A stretch of DNA of 64,000 bases from Paraburkholderia kururiensis. Lineage in GTDB: Bacteria > Pseudomonadota > Gammaproteobacteria > Burkholderiales > Burkholderiaceae. This document shows positions 28,586-36,446 of the stretch, in pieces. Positions within the stretch are counted from its first letter, which is position 1. Every line of letters starts with the position of its first letter. Both the position numbers and the translations under genes were made by a program. The notes beneath the pieces are model-generated. The model made no database searches. It was not told the DNA's origin and worked only from the letters and a program-made list of their open reading frames with translations. The stretch covers positions 2,418,001 to 2,482,000 of the forward strand of contig NZ_CP139965.1 in NCBI RefSeq assembly GCF_034424375.1. Reading direction: 5' to 3'.

Positions 28586-28668
28586 TGCAGTCTCATTGAA
28601 CCGATGTCGCCGGGCGGGCATCGGCGTCCGCTTCGCCGCCCACGCTACCGCCAGCGTGCCAGCCCGCG

Positions 28669-29673
28669 TCAGAGCCCGCTGTTCGCCGCGCGCTGTCTCA
28701 GCAAGCCAAGCACCGCGTCGCAAAACGGCGTAGCGACGCCGAGCCTGCGGCCCAGTTCGGGAAACACGCCCAGGATCGGCCCCACTTCGAGCGGCCGTCC
28801 CGCCTCGAAGTCCTGCAGCATCGACGTCCTGAACGATCCGAGCCGCCGCGTCACGGCAATGCGCTCGGCCGGACTCATGCCCGTGGAAAGGCCAAGACGC
28901 GCGCCGATCGCCTCGGCTTCTTCCATCATGCGCAGCACGAGCGCATGCGTGAACGGGTCGTCGAGCAGTTGCGTCGAGGTGGAACCCGTCAGCGCGCTCA
29001 ACGGATTCATGTTCATGTTGCCCCACAGCTTGGCCCAGATCTCGGTACGGATGTCGTCCGCGACGGTGACCTCGAAACCGCCGTCACGCATCGCGCCGGC
29101 GAATGCCGCGGCCTGCGTGTCGAGCGCGCCCGTGGCGCCGTTCGTCCCGCGCGGGGCCCCGACGATCAAATGATTGCCCCGCCCGCGCCGCACGACGCCC
29201 GGGGCATCCGTGGACGACGAAAGATGCACCACGCAGCCGATCGACTGCCGTGGCGGCAAGGCGGCCGAGACCGCGCCGTCCGGGTCCACGGCTTCGATCG
29301 GCGTGGCCGCGAGCGGCCCTTCCGTGCCTGCCAGAAACCACCACGGCAAACCGTTCATGGCGGCGACGATGACCGTATCGGGGCCGATCAGCGGCGCGAG
29401 ACTCGCAGCGACGCCGGGCAACGCCTGCGCCTTCAGCGCGACAACGACAAAGTCCTGTGTGCCGAGTTCCGCGGGCGTGTCGGTGGCCGTCACGCGCGTG
29501 GCCGTCTCGCCCTCGTCGTCGATGATGCGAATGCCGTCGCCGCGAATGGCGTCGAGCGTCTTGCCTCGTGCGACCACGCTCACCGCGTGCCCTGCCCGCG
29601 CCGCTGCCGCCGCGATCAATCCGCCGATCGCGCCCGCGCCCACTACGGTCGTCCTGATCTGTGCTGTTTCCAT
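28669..29673 (-). CDS. Ketopantoate reductase family (ApbA/PanE-like) oxidoreductase
   Basis: NADP-dependent reductase of 334 residues. Rossmann motif VVGAGAIGGLIAAAAARAGH at the N-terminus, conserved Lys in VALKAQAL, Asn in AMNGLPWW, and the C-terminal domain with KLWGNMNMNPLSALTGS and FRTSMLQDFEAGRPLEVGP match ApbA/PanE. True 2-dehydropantoate reductases make pantoate for CoA; many bacteria carry several paralogues acting on other 2-oxo acids. Coupling with a class II aldolase gene 32 bases upstream suggests a catabolic or specialised substrate here. Confidence 0.88.
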   Translation of the reverse strand: METAQIRTTVVGAGAIGGLIAAAAARAGHAVSVVARGKTLDAIRGDGIRIIDDEGETATRVTATDTPAELGTQDFVVVALKAQALPGVAASLAPLIGPDTVIVAAMNGLPWWFLAGTEGPLAATPIEAVDPDGAVSAALPPRQSIGCVVHLSSSTDAPGVVRRGRGNHLIVGAPRGTNGATGALDTQAAAFAGAMRDGGFEVTVADDIRTEIWAKLWGNMNMNPLSALTGSTSTQLLDDPFTHALVLRMMEEAEAIGARLGLSTGMSPAERIAVTRRLGSFRTSMLQDFEAGRPLEVGPILGVFPELGRRLGVATPFCDAVLGLLRQRAANSGL

Positions 29674-29705
29674 GTCTGCCTTGAACTGAGGTGCGTAGCG
29701 ACACG

Positions 29706-30482
29706 CTACGCCTTGTACGAAGAGTCCATCCGGTCCACTTGCCGCAGCATGGCATCGAGCACGTCCTGCCCGGCGCCGTGACGCGGATCGCACTGCAGCG
29801 CGTCGCGCGTGCAACGCACCGATATCTCGGCGGGGATGAGCCGCGCTGCCCCGAGCGCCGCCGTCGCGAGCTGCACCTCGCACGCGCGGTTCAGGGTCCA
29901 GAGCCGCGCAAACGCCTGCGCAACGGTCTCGCCGATGGCGAGCAGCCCGTGATTGCGCAGGATCATCAGACGCTTTGCCCCGAGATTCGCCACGAGCCGT
30001 GGCCCTTCGTCGGGGCGGATCGTGACGCCCTCGAAATCGTGGTACGCCACTATGTCGTGCAATTGCGCGGAATAGAAATTCGAGTTCTCGAGGCCTCGCT
30101 CGGAACAGGCAACGGCCAGGCCCGCGGTGGTATGCGTGTGCATGACGCAATGCGCGTCCGGCACTGCGCGATGAATCGCTGCATGTACGACGAAGCCGGC
30201 CGGATTCACGCGCGCCGCGGTCTCGCCCACCACGTTGCCGTCGAGATCGATCTTGACGAGATTCGATGCCGTGACCTCGGAGTAATGCAGGCCGAACGGA
30301 TTGATCAGGAAGTGCCGATCGGGGCCGGGCACGCGTACGGTGATGTGGTTGTAGATCAGCTCGGTCCAGCCGAGCATGGCGAAGACGCGGTAGGTGCCCG
30401 CGAGCAGAACGCGCAGCGAACGCTCGTCGCCGCCGCTCGTGCTTGAACGCGAAGCCGCGTGCGTGGCGCCGATGGTCTGCAT
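29706..30482 (-). CDS. Class II aldolase/adducin family protein
   Basis: Zinc-dependent aldolase fold of 258 residues. Metal-ligand His pair in HTHTTAGLAVA, a further His in LRNHGLLAIGETVAQAF, and the family start TYRVFAMLGWTELIYNHITVRVPG. The family includes fuculose and ribulose phosphate aldolases, and many uncharacterised members. The ATG at 30482 is chosen because AGGAGA sits just upstream; a longer frame from 30614 would add an unconserved leader. Operon with the reductase gene downstream. Confidence 0.9.
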   Translation of the reverse strand: MQTIGATHAASRSSTSGGDERSLRVLLAGTYRVFAMLGWTELIYNHITVRVPGPDRHFLINPFGLHYSEVTASNLVKIDLDGNVVGETAARVNPAGFVVHAAIHRAVPDAHCVMHTHTTAGLAVACSERGLENSNFYSAQLHDIVAYHDFEGVTIRPDEGPRLVANLGAKRLMILRNHGLLAIGETVAQAFARLWTLNRACEVQLATAALGAARLIPAEISVRCTRDALQCDPRHGAGQDVLDAMLRQVDRMDSSYKA

Positions 30483-30631
30483 GACGGTCTCCTCTGCCGG
30501 TGCGGCCGGATCGTGGACGAAGGCGGATGAAGCAAGCCCATGCAGGATAGGAGAGGACGGTTGCGGGAGCAACCATGCGCCTTCGTGTAGCGCACATGCC
30601 GCAGTCAGCACCAACCGTCAGCACGAAAAAA

Positions 30632-30651
30632 CGGCCGGACAAAGCCGGCCG
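30632..30651 (-). terminator. Intrinsic terminator at the left edge of the island
   Basis: Stem CGGCCGG/CCGGCCG followed on the minus strand by TTTTTT. No minus-strand gene now ends immediately to its right: the first leftward gene stops about 640 bases away and is part of the island. It may be the old terminator of a transcript, possibly tRNA-Leu, cut off by the insertion. Confidence 0.75.
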
Positions 30652-30656
30652 CGCAG

Positions 30657-30800
30657 ACGTTCGATTGTTACCGAGTCATAGGGGATGCGCGTCAACTTGA
30701 CGAAGCGCTGACTCCCGTACTGTTCGACGCGGTCGATGAATTCCCGATTGGCTCGTTTCACATCTCTTTGGCGCCGCGGGAGATTGAAGTTGTCGCCTGA
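30657..30800 (+). pseudogene. 3' remnant of a gene coupled to the HEPN gene
   Basis: An open frame encodes about 47 residues (including RVIGDARQLDEALTPVLFD and FPIGSFHISLAPREIEVVA) and then stops at 30800. It contains no usable start codon ahead of its conserved-looking part, and to the left it runs into the terminator hairpin, so the 5' part is missing. Its stop overlaps the TTG start of the HEPN gene by 11 bases, the layout of a translationally coupled pair. The family is not recognised. Confidence 0.5.
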
Positions 30801-31209
30801 CGATTTTATCGAGACTGCCGAGCGACTTCTTAGCGAGCCGTGTAAAGAAGCTGATAAGCGAAGCGCTGTTTCGCGGGCGTACTACGGGGCACTGCACGCG
30901 AGTCGAATCAGCTTGCCCGACGAATATGCACCTACGACCAACGAACTGCTCTCCGGCGAATCGCATAAGTCGGTGATAGACGCCCTCGCCTCATGGGGAA
31001 AGGCCGCCGCCCCTGGGCGCGGAAACGCGCAGCAAGCGGCCCGGTCCCTCGCCAACCTAAAGCGCGCTCGCAAACGAGCGGATTACGACATACACCTCGC
31101 TGTGAACGAAGCGGACGCATCGTCGTGCATTGCCGATTCGAGGCGAATCGTCTCTCTCGTGAGCTCTGCTAGAGCGCAGTACGACAAGCAACAGGCACCG
31201 GCCGCTTGA
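30790..31209 (+). CDS. HEPN domain protein, probable RNase
   Basis: 139 residues from a TTG codon placed 7 bases after GGGAG; an ATG at 30736 would give a longer protein but overlaps the upstream frame and has no ribosome site. The helical pattern SPDDFIETAERLL followed by RSAVSRAYYGALHASR is typical of HEPN proteins, and the R-x6-H motif (RAYYGALH) is the catalytic signature of HEPN RNases used in toxin-antitoxin and phage defence. A second helix pair, LANLKRARKRADYDIHL, completes the fold. The upstream partner gene is only a remnant, so any cognate partner is lost or lies elsewhere. Confidence 0.75.
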   Translation: MSPDDFIETAERLLSEPCKEADKRSAVSRAYYGALHASRISLPDEYAPTTNELLSGESHKSVIDALASWGKAAAPGRGNAQQAARSLANLKRARKRADYDIHLAVNEADASSCIADSRRIVSLVSSARAQYDKQQAPAA

Positions 31210-31292
31210 TCGTTAGGAAAGGGCGCAATCGCGGCTTTTTATGCCTGAACGAAGCCTGCTACGAGCCCGGGTCGCCGAAAGTCGCGCCGATA

Positions 31293-32474
31293 TCACCCAA
31301 CATGCGCGGCTCCGATAGCGTGGTAGTCCACCATGTCGAAGCCGGCCGGGTCGGTCCGGACGGCATCCGGACGCACGTGGCGCACGTCGTCCGCCATCAC
31401 GCCAAAGCGGCGCACGCCGGGGCCGTCCCAGAGATAGCGGTAGCGGTACACCGGAAGACCGTTCGGCAGACGCACGCCCGTCACCTTGATGTCGAGCTTC
31501 AGGCGACGGTCCGAGAAGAGGCCGCCGAGCCCGCCGACCAGGCCACCTCCGATTGCGCCAGTTGTCGTCCCAAGGCCCGGAACTACACTCCCCAGTGCCG
31601 CCCCGGTAAGCGCACCACCAAGAGCGCCACCCACGCCGCCCGCGATTTGGTTCGTGTAGTAGGGCTGCGTTGTACTCGTCTGGCCGCCATACTGCCCTTG
31701 GATCAGGTTCGAGAGATTATTGAGCTGCTGCCACGGTGCACTGATCTGCGACTGGTTTAGCGCCTGCTCGTTGCCGCCCATGTTGTAGAGATTCGAAACG
31801 GCACCATTGATCGAGTTGACCATGTTCGGCGCGTTGAACGAGCCCTGCAGCATCTGCTGCGACGCAGTGTTGTAGTTGTTGCCGAGCATCTGCGCCGCGC
31901 TGAGCCGATTAGCCTGGTTTTGCTGGTACATCGAGCCGTACAGGTTGTTCTGCGCGTTCGCGAGCTGCGTCGCAAGACCCTGCCGCGCGATGTTCTGCGC
32001 GCTCGTCATCGCGCCCGAACCATAGCGGCCCGCGCCCTCGAATTCGCTCGTCGTCTGCGGCGCCGTCGCGGTCTGGTACGCGTTGATGATGTTCGTGTTG
32101 GCCGCATTCGCCATCCCCTGCATGTAGGGGTTGCTGTTTGGGTTCAGCTGCGAACCGTTTGCGATGGACGAGAGCGTGCCATTCGCCGGATTCGCGTTGA
32201 GGTAGCTGCCATTGAGCAGGTTCGTGGTGTAGTTTCCTGCGGCGTTGTTGACCCCGTCCGCATTGCCGAAGTTCGTTCCGTTGGCAATGCCCTGCTCCAC
32301 CCCCATGGCCTGCGTCTGCATCGGCGTGAACCCTGCAACGGACGACGCTGGGTTGCTCGCGAATCCGTTGTAGACGCTCTGTGCACCGGAAAACACGTTG
32401 TTTAGATACGGTTGCTGACCCGACCAAGGATCCGATTTCTGAACGGTCGTCGTGCTGCCGCCACCACTGGGCAT
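31293..32474 (-). CDS. Phage virion-like protein with glycine zipper and S74 chaperone motif
   Basis: 393 residues. The N-terminus (MPSGGGSTTTVQKSDPWSGQ) and a long Asn/Gln/Ala/Gly-rich middle resemble internal or ejection proteins of short-tailed phages. Residues about 278-320 form a glycine zipper (GGVGGALGGALTGAALG, then GAIGGGLVGGLGG), which could insert in a membrane. The C-terminal 73 residues start SDRRLK, the motif of S74 self-cleaving tail-fibre chaperones, followed by LPVYRYRYLWDG and RFGVMADDV. Start at 32474 has a GGAGAAA site; the upstream gene ends 17 bases earlier. No capsid, tail or terminase genes are nearby. Confidence 0.75.
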   Translation of the reverse strand: MPSGGGSTTTVQKSDPWSGQQPYLNNVFSGAQSVYNGFASNPASSVAGFTPMQTQAMGVEQGIANGTNFGNADGVNNAAGNYTTNLLNGSYLNANPANGTLSSIANGSQLNPNSNPYMQGMANAANTNIINAYQTATAPQTTSEFEGAGRYGSGAMTSAQNIARQGLATQLANAQNNLYGSMYQQNQANRLSAAQMLGNNYNTASQQMLQGSFNAPNMVNSINGAVSNLYNMGGNEQALNQSQISAPWQQLNNLSNLIQGQYGGQTSTTQPYYTNQIAGGVGGALGGALTGAALGSVVPGLGTTTGAIGGGLVGGLGGLFSDRRLKLDIKVTGVRLPNGLPVYRYRYLWDGPGVRRFGVMADDVRHVRPDAVRTDPAGFDMVDYHAIGAAHVG

Positions 32475-32491
32475 TTTGTTTCTCCGGTTAG

Positions 32492-32821
32492 TTAGTGGAC
32501 TTTGCAATCCGCACTATCGGCATCGCTAGTGCTCGCTGCCGCGCTGTTGTCATTCGAAACGAACTGCATCGCCGCCTTGTTCTTATTGCCGAGAATTTCG
32601 GCGGACATGCAGCCGAGGACACGTAACTGCTCGAGCATGTATCCATGAAGTTGGCTGAGCCGCATGAGGCTGCTGTCGAGGTAGCCACGGTTCGCACTTC
32701 CCTCCTCAAGGCTCTGTGCCACCGGCGCAACGTGAGCTGTCACCATCCGCACCTCAGCCAAAGCGAGCGTGAGGACGTGCTCACAGGTGGAAAGAAAAAT
32801 CTGCGTTTCTGCGTCGTTCAT
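32492..32821 (-). CDS. Hypothetical island protein
   Basis: 109 residues, mainly helical at residues 1-80 (MNDAETQIFLSTCEHVLTLAL), with a Ser/Asp-rich tail ending CKVH. A clear AAAGGAG site precedes the ATG. It lies between the truncated recombinase gene and the S74 protein gene in one leftward operon. No family recognised; the size and position would fit a small phage accessory protein. Confidence 0.65.
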   Translation of the reverse strand: MNDAETQIFLSTCEHVLTLALAEVRMVTAHVAPVAQSLEEGSANRGYLDSSLMRLSQLHGYMLEQLRVLGCMSAEILGNKNKAAMQFVSNDNSAAASTSDADSADCKVH

Positions 32822-32856
32822 TTCCCCACTCCTTTTGAATGCACCTTCAGTTCCAG

Positions 32857-33615
32857 TTAGTGATAGGTCGAGTTTGCGGGAGGGTTTTCCGCACGCTTCG
32901 ACTGGAGGTAAGCCGCCAACCAGTCTGGCAGTGGCACCGGGGCCGCCTCACGACCCTTGGTGCGACCCGGCGTGTACGTTTGGCGCTCCCAGTCGATCCA
33001 TTCCCATCGCGCCGTTCTCACCTCAGCCTCGCGAAGGCCAAGGCCCAGCATCAGCCGAATGCCGCAGGACGCCGACGGACGCCCCTGTTGATCGACGGCG
33101 GCAAGCCATTCGAGGGCATGAGCTGCTGGCAGGATCGCGCGTGGACGCTTCTGCGTCTTGATCGGCTTCACCGTCCAGCTCACCTCAGCGATGAGGCGAC
33201 GACGCACGGCCCAGCGGAAAAGTAGCCGCAGCAGTCGGAGCCAGTGGTTTGCCGTCGTCGGTGAATGCCCGCGCAGATGCTGCGCGCGCGCCGCCTCGAC
33301 GCGAGACGTCGAGATCACGTCAATTTTCAGTTCGCCCAGGTCGTATAGATGCAGGCGACCGAATTCGTACATGCCCTTGAGGTGCGATGCGCTGACGACG
33401 AGCTCGTGTACGGCGATCCACTGGCGAACCAGCTCGCGGAGCGTTGGGATAGGCTCAAGGCCGAGCGCGGCGCGCCGGGCGTCTTCTGCCGCCTGGGCCG
33501 CCACGATCTCAGCGCGACGGCGCACCGTTTCGCCGGTCGAACGCTGCCACCGCCGACCATCAGCCTGAAACCGGTAATGCCACACTCGGCCAACCAGAAA
33601 GAGGCGCGGCATCAT
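32857..33615 (-). CDS. Tyrosine recombinase lacking the C-terminal catalytic half
   Basis: 252 residues. The arm-binding start (MPRLFLVGRVWHYRFQADGR) and core-binding helices (about 60-165) are normal for phage integrases, and the first catalytic Arg (GLGLREAEVRTARW) and the beta-hairpin Lys (TKGRE) are present. The frame then stops after PLPDWLAAYLQSKRAE plus ten residues, so the His-x-x-Arg box, second His/Trp and nucleophilic Tyr are all missing. Its ATG overlaps the stop of the upstream replication-type gene (ATGA), so it is still translated in the operon. It cannot be a competent recombinase; it could be a DNA-binding remnant or decoy. Confidence 0.8.
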   Translation of the reverse strand: MMPRLFLVGRVWHYRFQADGRRWQRSTGETVRRRAEIVAAQAAEDARRAALGLEPIPTLRELVRQWIAVHELVVSASHLKGMYEFGRLHLYDLGELKIDVISTSRVEAARAQHLRGHSPTTANHWLRLLRLLFRWAVRRRLIAEVSWTVKPIKTQKRPRAILPAAHALEWLAAVDQQGRPSASCGIRLMLGLGLREAEVRTARWEWIDWERQTYTPGRTKGREAAPVPLPDWLAAYLQSKRAENPPANSTYH

Positions 33616-34691
33616 GCTCTTGCTCCGAGGACGCGCGTCTTCAGTAGATCCCTCACGCTCGCGATGGCAACGCGCGAAGCATCGGAGGCGCCGGTTCGCG
33701 ACACATCGAGCGGCGTCTGGACAGGGATCGGCGTGGGTTCTGCGCGTGGTGCCGACGGCGTACCGCCATTGTCGATTGCGGCGCTGATCCGCGCATGCCA
33801 CGCTTCGCGTGACTCGTGTGCTCGAGCACTGCCAACGCCAACCTGATTTGCTACCGAGAGCGCCGTCGAGTCAGACAGCCACCACGCGCCGTATTTCGCC
33901 TTTGCGGCCGGCGCCTTGGCGCCCGCCACGGTTGGCGTCGATGCACTCTTTGCCCACGATTCGAGCACCTTTACCACGTAGCCAAGACTGACCTTCTCGC
34001 CTTCCTTTGCGGCCGTCGCGTACTCTGCAGCGGCCACCGCCGTCTCGACAGACACGCCCTGCTCCGCAAGCATCTGGATTTTCGGATGGGCGACAGCGCA
34101 ATTGATGCCCGCGGCCCGTAGGGCTATGGCGAGCTTCGCGGCTGCCGACGAATCGATGGGTACAGACGAATCACCTGCGGTTTGTTCCTCGACGAACCAG
34201 TCGGGCCGAGTCGGTGCCTCGTGTGAGGCAGATCTGCGTTTTTTATCTGCGTTTACATCTGTACAGAGATTCCGCGACTCTGCGGGATCGACGGCGCGAT
34301 CCTGCGGAATCGATGCCGCAATATCGCGGGATGCATTCCGCAGTTTTGCGGAATCGGCTGCGACGGGCTCCCGAGAGCCGGCAAGGTATTTGCCCTCGTC
34401 AACGAAGGCGTACCAGTTGGTGCGGTCCCATCGGTCCTCGGTGCCCACTCGACGCATCAGAACCCCTGACTCGACGAGCTTCTTCAACGCGCGCTGGATC
34501 TGGTCTTCACTCAGGTACGGAAACAGTGCAGCGAAGGCCTTGGCCGAGTTGAACGTCCACGTGCGGCCTGCATGTAAGTGCCTGTCGTTGGCGCGATTGT
34601 GGAGAATCCAGAAGCGCAGGTTGTAGAGCAGGATGGCGCCGACCAACCCGTGCTGCCCAGCGTCTTCGATGTCGAAGTGGTGCACGGTCAT
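33612..34691 (-). CDS. Phage replication-type protein with N-terminal winged helix
   Basis: 359 residues. Residues 1-100 look like the helix-turn-helix domain of phage replication or DnaT/O-like proteins (GAILLYNLRFWILHNR, SEDQIQRALKKLVESGVLMRR, DRWDRTNWYAF). A charged, low-complexity linker follows (about 115-180), then a helical region (AVAAAEYATAAKEGEKVSLGYVVKVL) that resembles DNA-bound replication accessory domains. Overlaps the genes on both sides by four bases (ATGA), so the three are translationally coupled. Probably initiates or assists replication of the element; no helicase or primase motif is seen. Confidence 0.65.
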   Translation of the reverse strand: MTVHHFDIEDAGQHGLVGAILLYNLRFWILHNRANDRHLHAGRTWTFNSAKAFAALFPYLSEDQIQRALKKLVESGVLMRRVGTEDRWDRTNWYAFVDEGKYLAGSREPVAADSAKLRNASRDIAASIPQDRAVDPAESRNLCTDVNADKKRRSASHEAPTRPDWFVEEQTAGDSSVPIDSSAAAKLAIALRAAGINCAVAHPKIQMLAEQGVSVETAVAAAEYATAAKEGEKVSLGYVVKVLESWAKSASTPTVAGAKAPAAKAKYGAWWLSDSTALSVANQVGVGSARAHESREAWHARISAAIDNGGTPSAPRAEPTPIPVQTPLDVSRTGASDASRVAIASVRDLLKTRVLGARA

Positions 34692-35515
34692 TGTCTAGCC
34701 CCTTGGGCCGTGCTCGTCGGCAACTTCCTCGCGAGTTCAGCGAGCCCTTTGGACGTGACCAGAACCTGAGCAACCGCCTTGTCGGCGCCGTCGCCGCGCT
34801 GAATCGTCGTGGTCCGGTGTTCGAGCACGCCGCGCATGATGGCGACCTGGTACGCGGCCCAACGGCCGCCGCCTCGCCGATAGATCCATTGTTCACGCGA
34901 CAGCCAGTTGAAAAGATACGTTGGCTTGACCTTCAGGCTCTTCGCAGCAGCGGTGAGGTTCATCGAACCCGATGCGGCCGCCAGCCGATCCAGCGCTGCG
35001 GCGTATTGAGTTTGCCGCTGCGTAGCGCTCTCGAGACGCGCGCAGCGATCCGCGAGTTCAGCGGCGAACCGCAACGCACCTGCGAGGGTCTGCGGAACGC
35101 TCTGCGCCGGCTGTGCCAGCGCGACCTGATCGCGAAGCCGAAGGAATGCGTCGACCAGGCGCACCTGACCTTGGCGGGAGCGGGCTCCCCCGATAAACGG
35201 CATGGCGATCAGTGCACCGCGCTCCGTCAGCTCGATGCATGGCTGCGAACGGTTCCAGTGATCGATATAGGAGGTCTCCTTGGAGTCGAGGGGACCGAGA
35301 GTGCCGTTTGTGATCAGTATCGACAGCGAGCGCATCACGTTATCGTGACGGCGCCCGAATTCTTGTGCGATCGTGAGCGAATCGGTGATGAGATCGGCGC
35401 CGCGCACACGGACCAGTGCCGCCGATTGACGCGGCACGCTGGTATCGGCACACTGGATTTGCGATTTGATTTTGGCCGAGCCTTCGCGGGTTTCGGCCTT
35501 TTCTTTTTTGGCCAT
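34688..35515 (-). CDS. Rha family phage regulator fused to a KilA-C-type domain
   Basis: 275 residues in two parts. Residues about 40-140 match Rha proteins (LITDSLTIAQEFGRRHDNVMRSL, YIDHWNRSQPCIELTERGALIAMPFIGG), which affect host IHF-dependent phage growth. Residues about 160-270 look like the KilAC domain of phage antirepressors (TLAGALRFAAELADRCA, SLKVKPTYLFNWLSREQWIYRRGGGRWAAY, VTSKGLAELARKL). Likely a DNA-binding antirepressor or growth regulator of the element. The stop overlaps the start of the replication-type gene. Confidence 0.85.
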   Translation of the reverse strand: MAKKEKAETREGSAKIKSQIQCADTSVPRQSAALVRVRGADLITDSLTIAQEFGRRHDNVMRSLSILITNGTLGPLDSKETSYIDHWNRSQPCIELTERGALIAMPFIGGARSRQGQVRLVDAFLRLRDQVALAQPAQSVPQTLAGALRFAAELADRCARLESATQRQTQYAAALDRLAAASGSMNLTAAAKSLKVKPTYLFNWLSREQWIYRRGGGRWAAYQVAIMRGVLEHRTTTIQRGDGADKAVAQVLVTSKGLAELARKLPTSTAQGARQ

Positions 35516-35524
35516 CGCGGCGCC

Positions 35525-35770
35525 TCAGCTAGCCATTTCCTGCTCTGCGCGGTAGGCCGCAGGATCCTCCATCCAGCGATGGATCTCCGCGTTGCTATAG
35601 ACAGTGCAACGTTCTGTCCAGCGCTGCGGCTGAGGGGCGCGACCGTCCTTGACCAGCTTTCTCCAAGTCTCCCGGCTGACAGGAATGAAGCGCTGAAGCT
35701 GCTCCCATCGCGAGAACCCGACGGCAGGGAGAGTCGCTGGGGCCTGGCTAGTTCCGGTATCTGCACGCAT
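35525..35770 (-). CDS. AlpA-like HTH regulator
   Basis: 81 residues. A MerR/AlpA-type helix-turn-helix pattern: VGFSRWEQLQRFIPVSRETWRKLVKDGRAPQP, followed by RCTVYSNAEIHRWMEDP. AlpA proteins activate excision and late genes in P4-like satellites and other islands. AGGAG lies 7 bases upstream of the ATG. The next gene (Rha-KilAC) follows after 9 bases, so both are probably in one operon. Confidence 0.8.
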   Translation of the reverse strand: MRADTGTSQAPATLPAVGFSRWEQLQRFIPVSRETWRKLVKDGRAPQPQRWTERCTVYSNAEIHRWMEDPAAYRAEQEMAS

Positions 35771-35841
35771 GCTTTGTCGCTCCTAGGCGTCGTTTGCATG
35801 CTGCTGATATTGGGTGCAGGAAATTTCCTTATTCGATTTAT

Positions 35842-36429
35842 CTACAGCTTTATTGTTGCGGCACGCCACACAAGGGGACAGTTACGATCCAAGCTCCGCG
35901 ACGGCCTCTCCCATCTTGGAATGGTCCCCATCGCTTCGTGGTATGCGAACGCATCGCGGCAAGCGCGCGCCCACAAGCTATCTTTCGCTGCGTCGTATTG
36001 TTGCCGAAGAGTCTCGCCGGGGTTTTTCCCGTCAACTAAGCTTTTCCACGGATCTCGCTTAGCTAAAGCTCTAGCTGCATCCTTGACGGAGAGATGCGTG
36101 TTATTTGCACGGGCTCGTTCGATCTCGACGACTAGATAGCCGTTTGCCAGTTCGTCCCATTTGACAGGGCGCCCGCGGCGCTTCTGCTCATGTACGAACT
36201 GGAATCCCGGTATAAGGTCAACGGCCATGGCCATTGCTAGAACGGCGAAATTGCCCTGTTGGACGGAATAGTGCTCGAACAACAGCGCCAGCTTTTCACT
36301 TCTCGCCGCGGCAACGGCGGCATCCACGGCTTTCTCGGCCTGCTCCCTCTCATGCGTCGGAAGCATTAGGCCGGGCAGTTGAACGCAAATGGGTTGGCCG
36401 AGCGCCCCCTTGAACTTCGTACTCATCAT
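35842..36429 (-). CDS. Hypothetical phage-type protein
   Basis: 195 residues from the first of two adjacent ATG codons (GAGGG upstream). The middle part (KLALLFEHYSVQQGNFAVLAMAMAVDLIPGFQFV) and basic segment RRGRPVKWDELANGYLVVEIER resemble small phage or island regulators, and SVKDAARALAKRDPWKSLV may form a helix-turn-helix. No family recognised. A frame extends upstream to 36543 but that part forms RNA hairpins and looks like an untranslated leader. Confidence 0.6.
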   Translation of the reverse strand: MMSTKFKGALGQPICVQLPGLMLPTHEREQAEKAVDAAVAAARSEKLALLFEHYSVQQGNFAVLAMAMAVDLIPGFQFVHEQKRRGRPVKWDELANGYLVVEIERARANNTHLSVKDAARALAKRDPWKSLVDGKNPGETLRQQYDAAKDSLWARACRDAFAYHEAMGTIPRWERPSRSLDRNCPLVWRAATIKL

Positions 36430-36446
36430 GCGCCCTCGCGCAATCC

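Noticed and set aside
30640..30720. Displaced copy of the tRNA-Leu 3' end as left attachment site
   Set aside because: I compared the left end by eye with the last 40 bases of the tRNA and its downstream sequence, in both orientations, and saw no match longer than about 8 bases.
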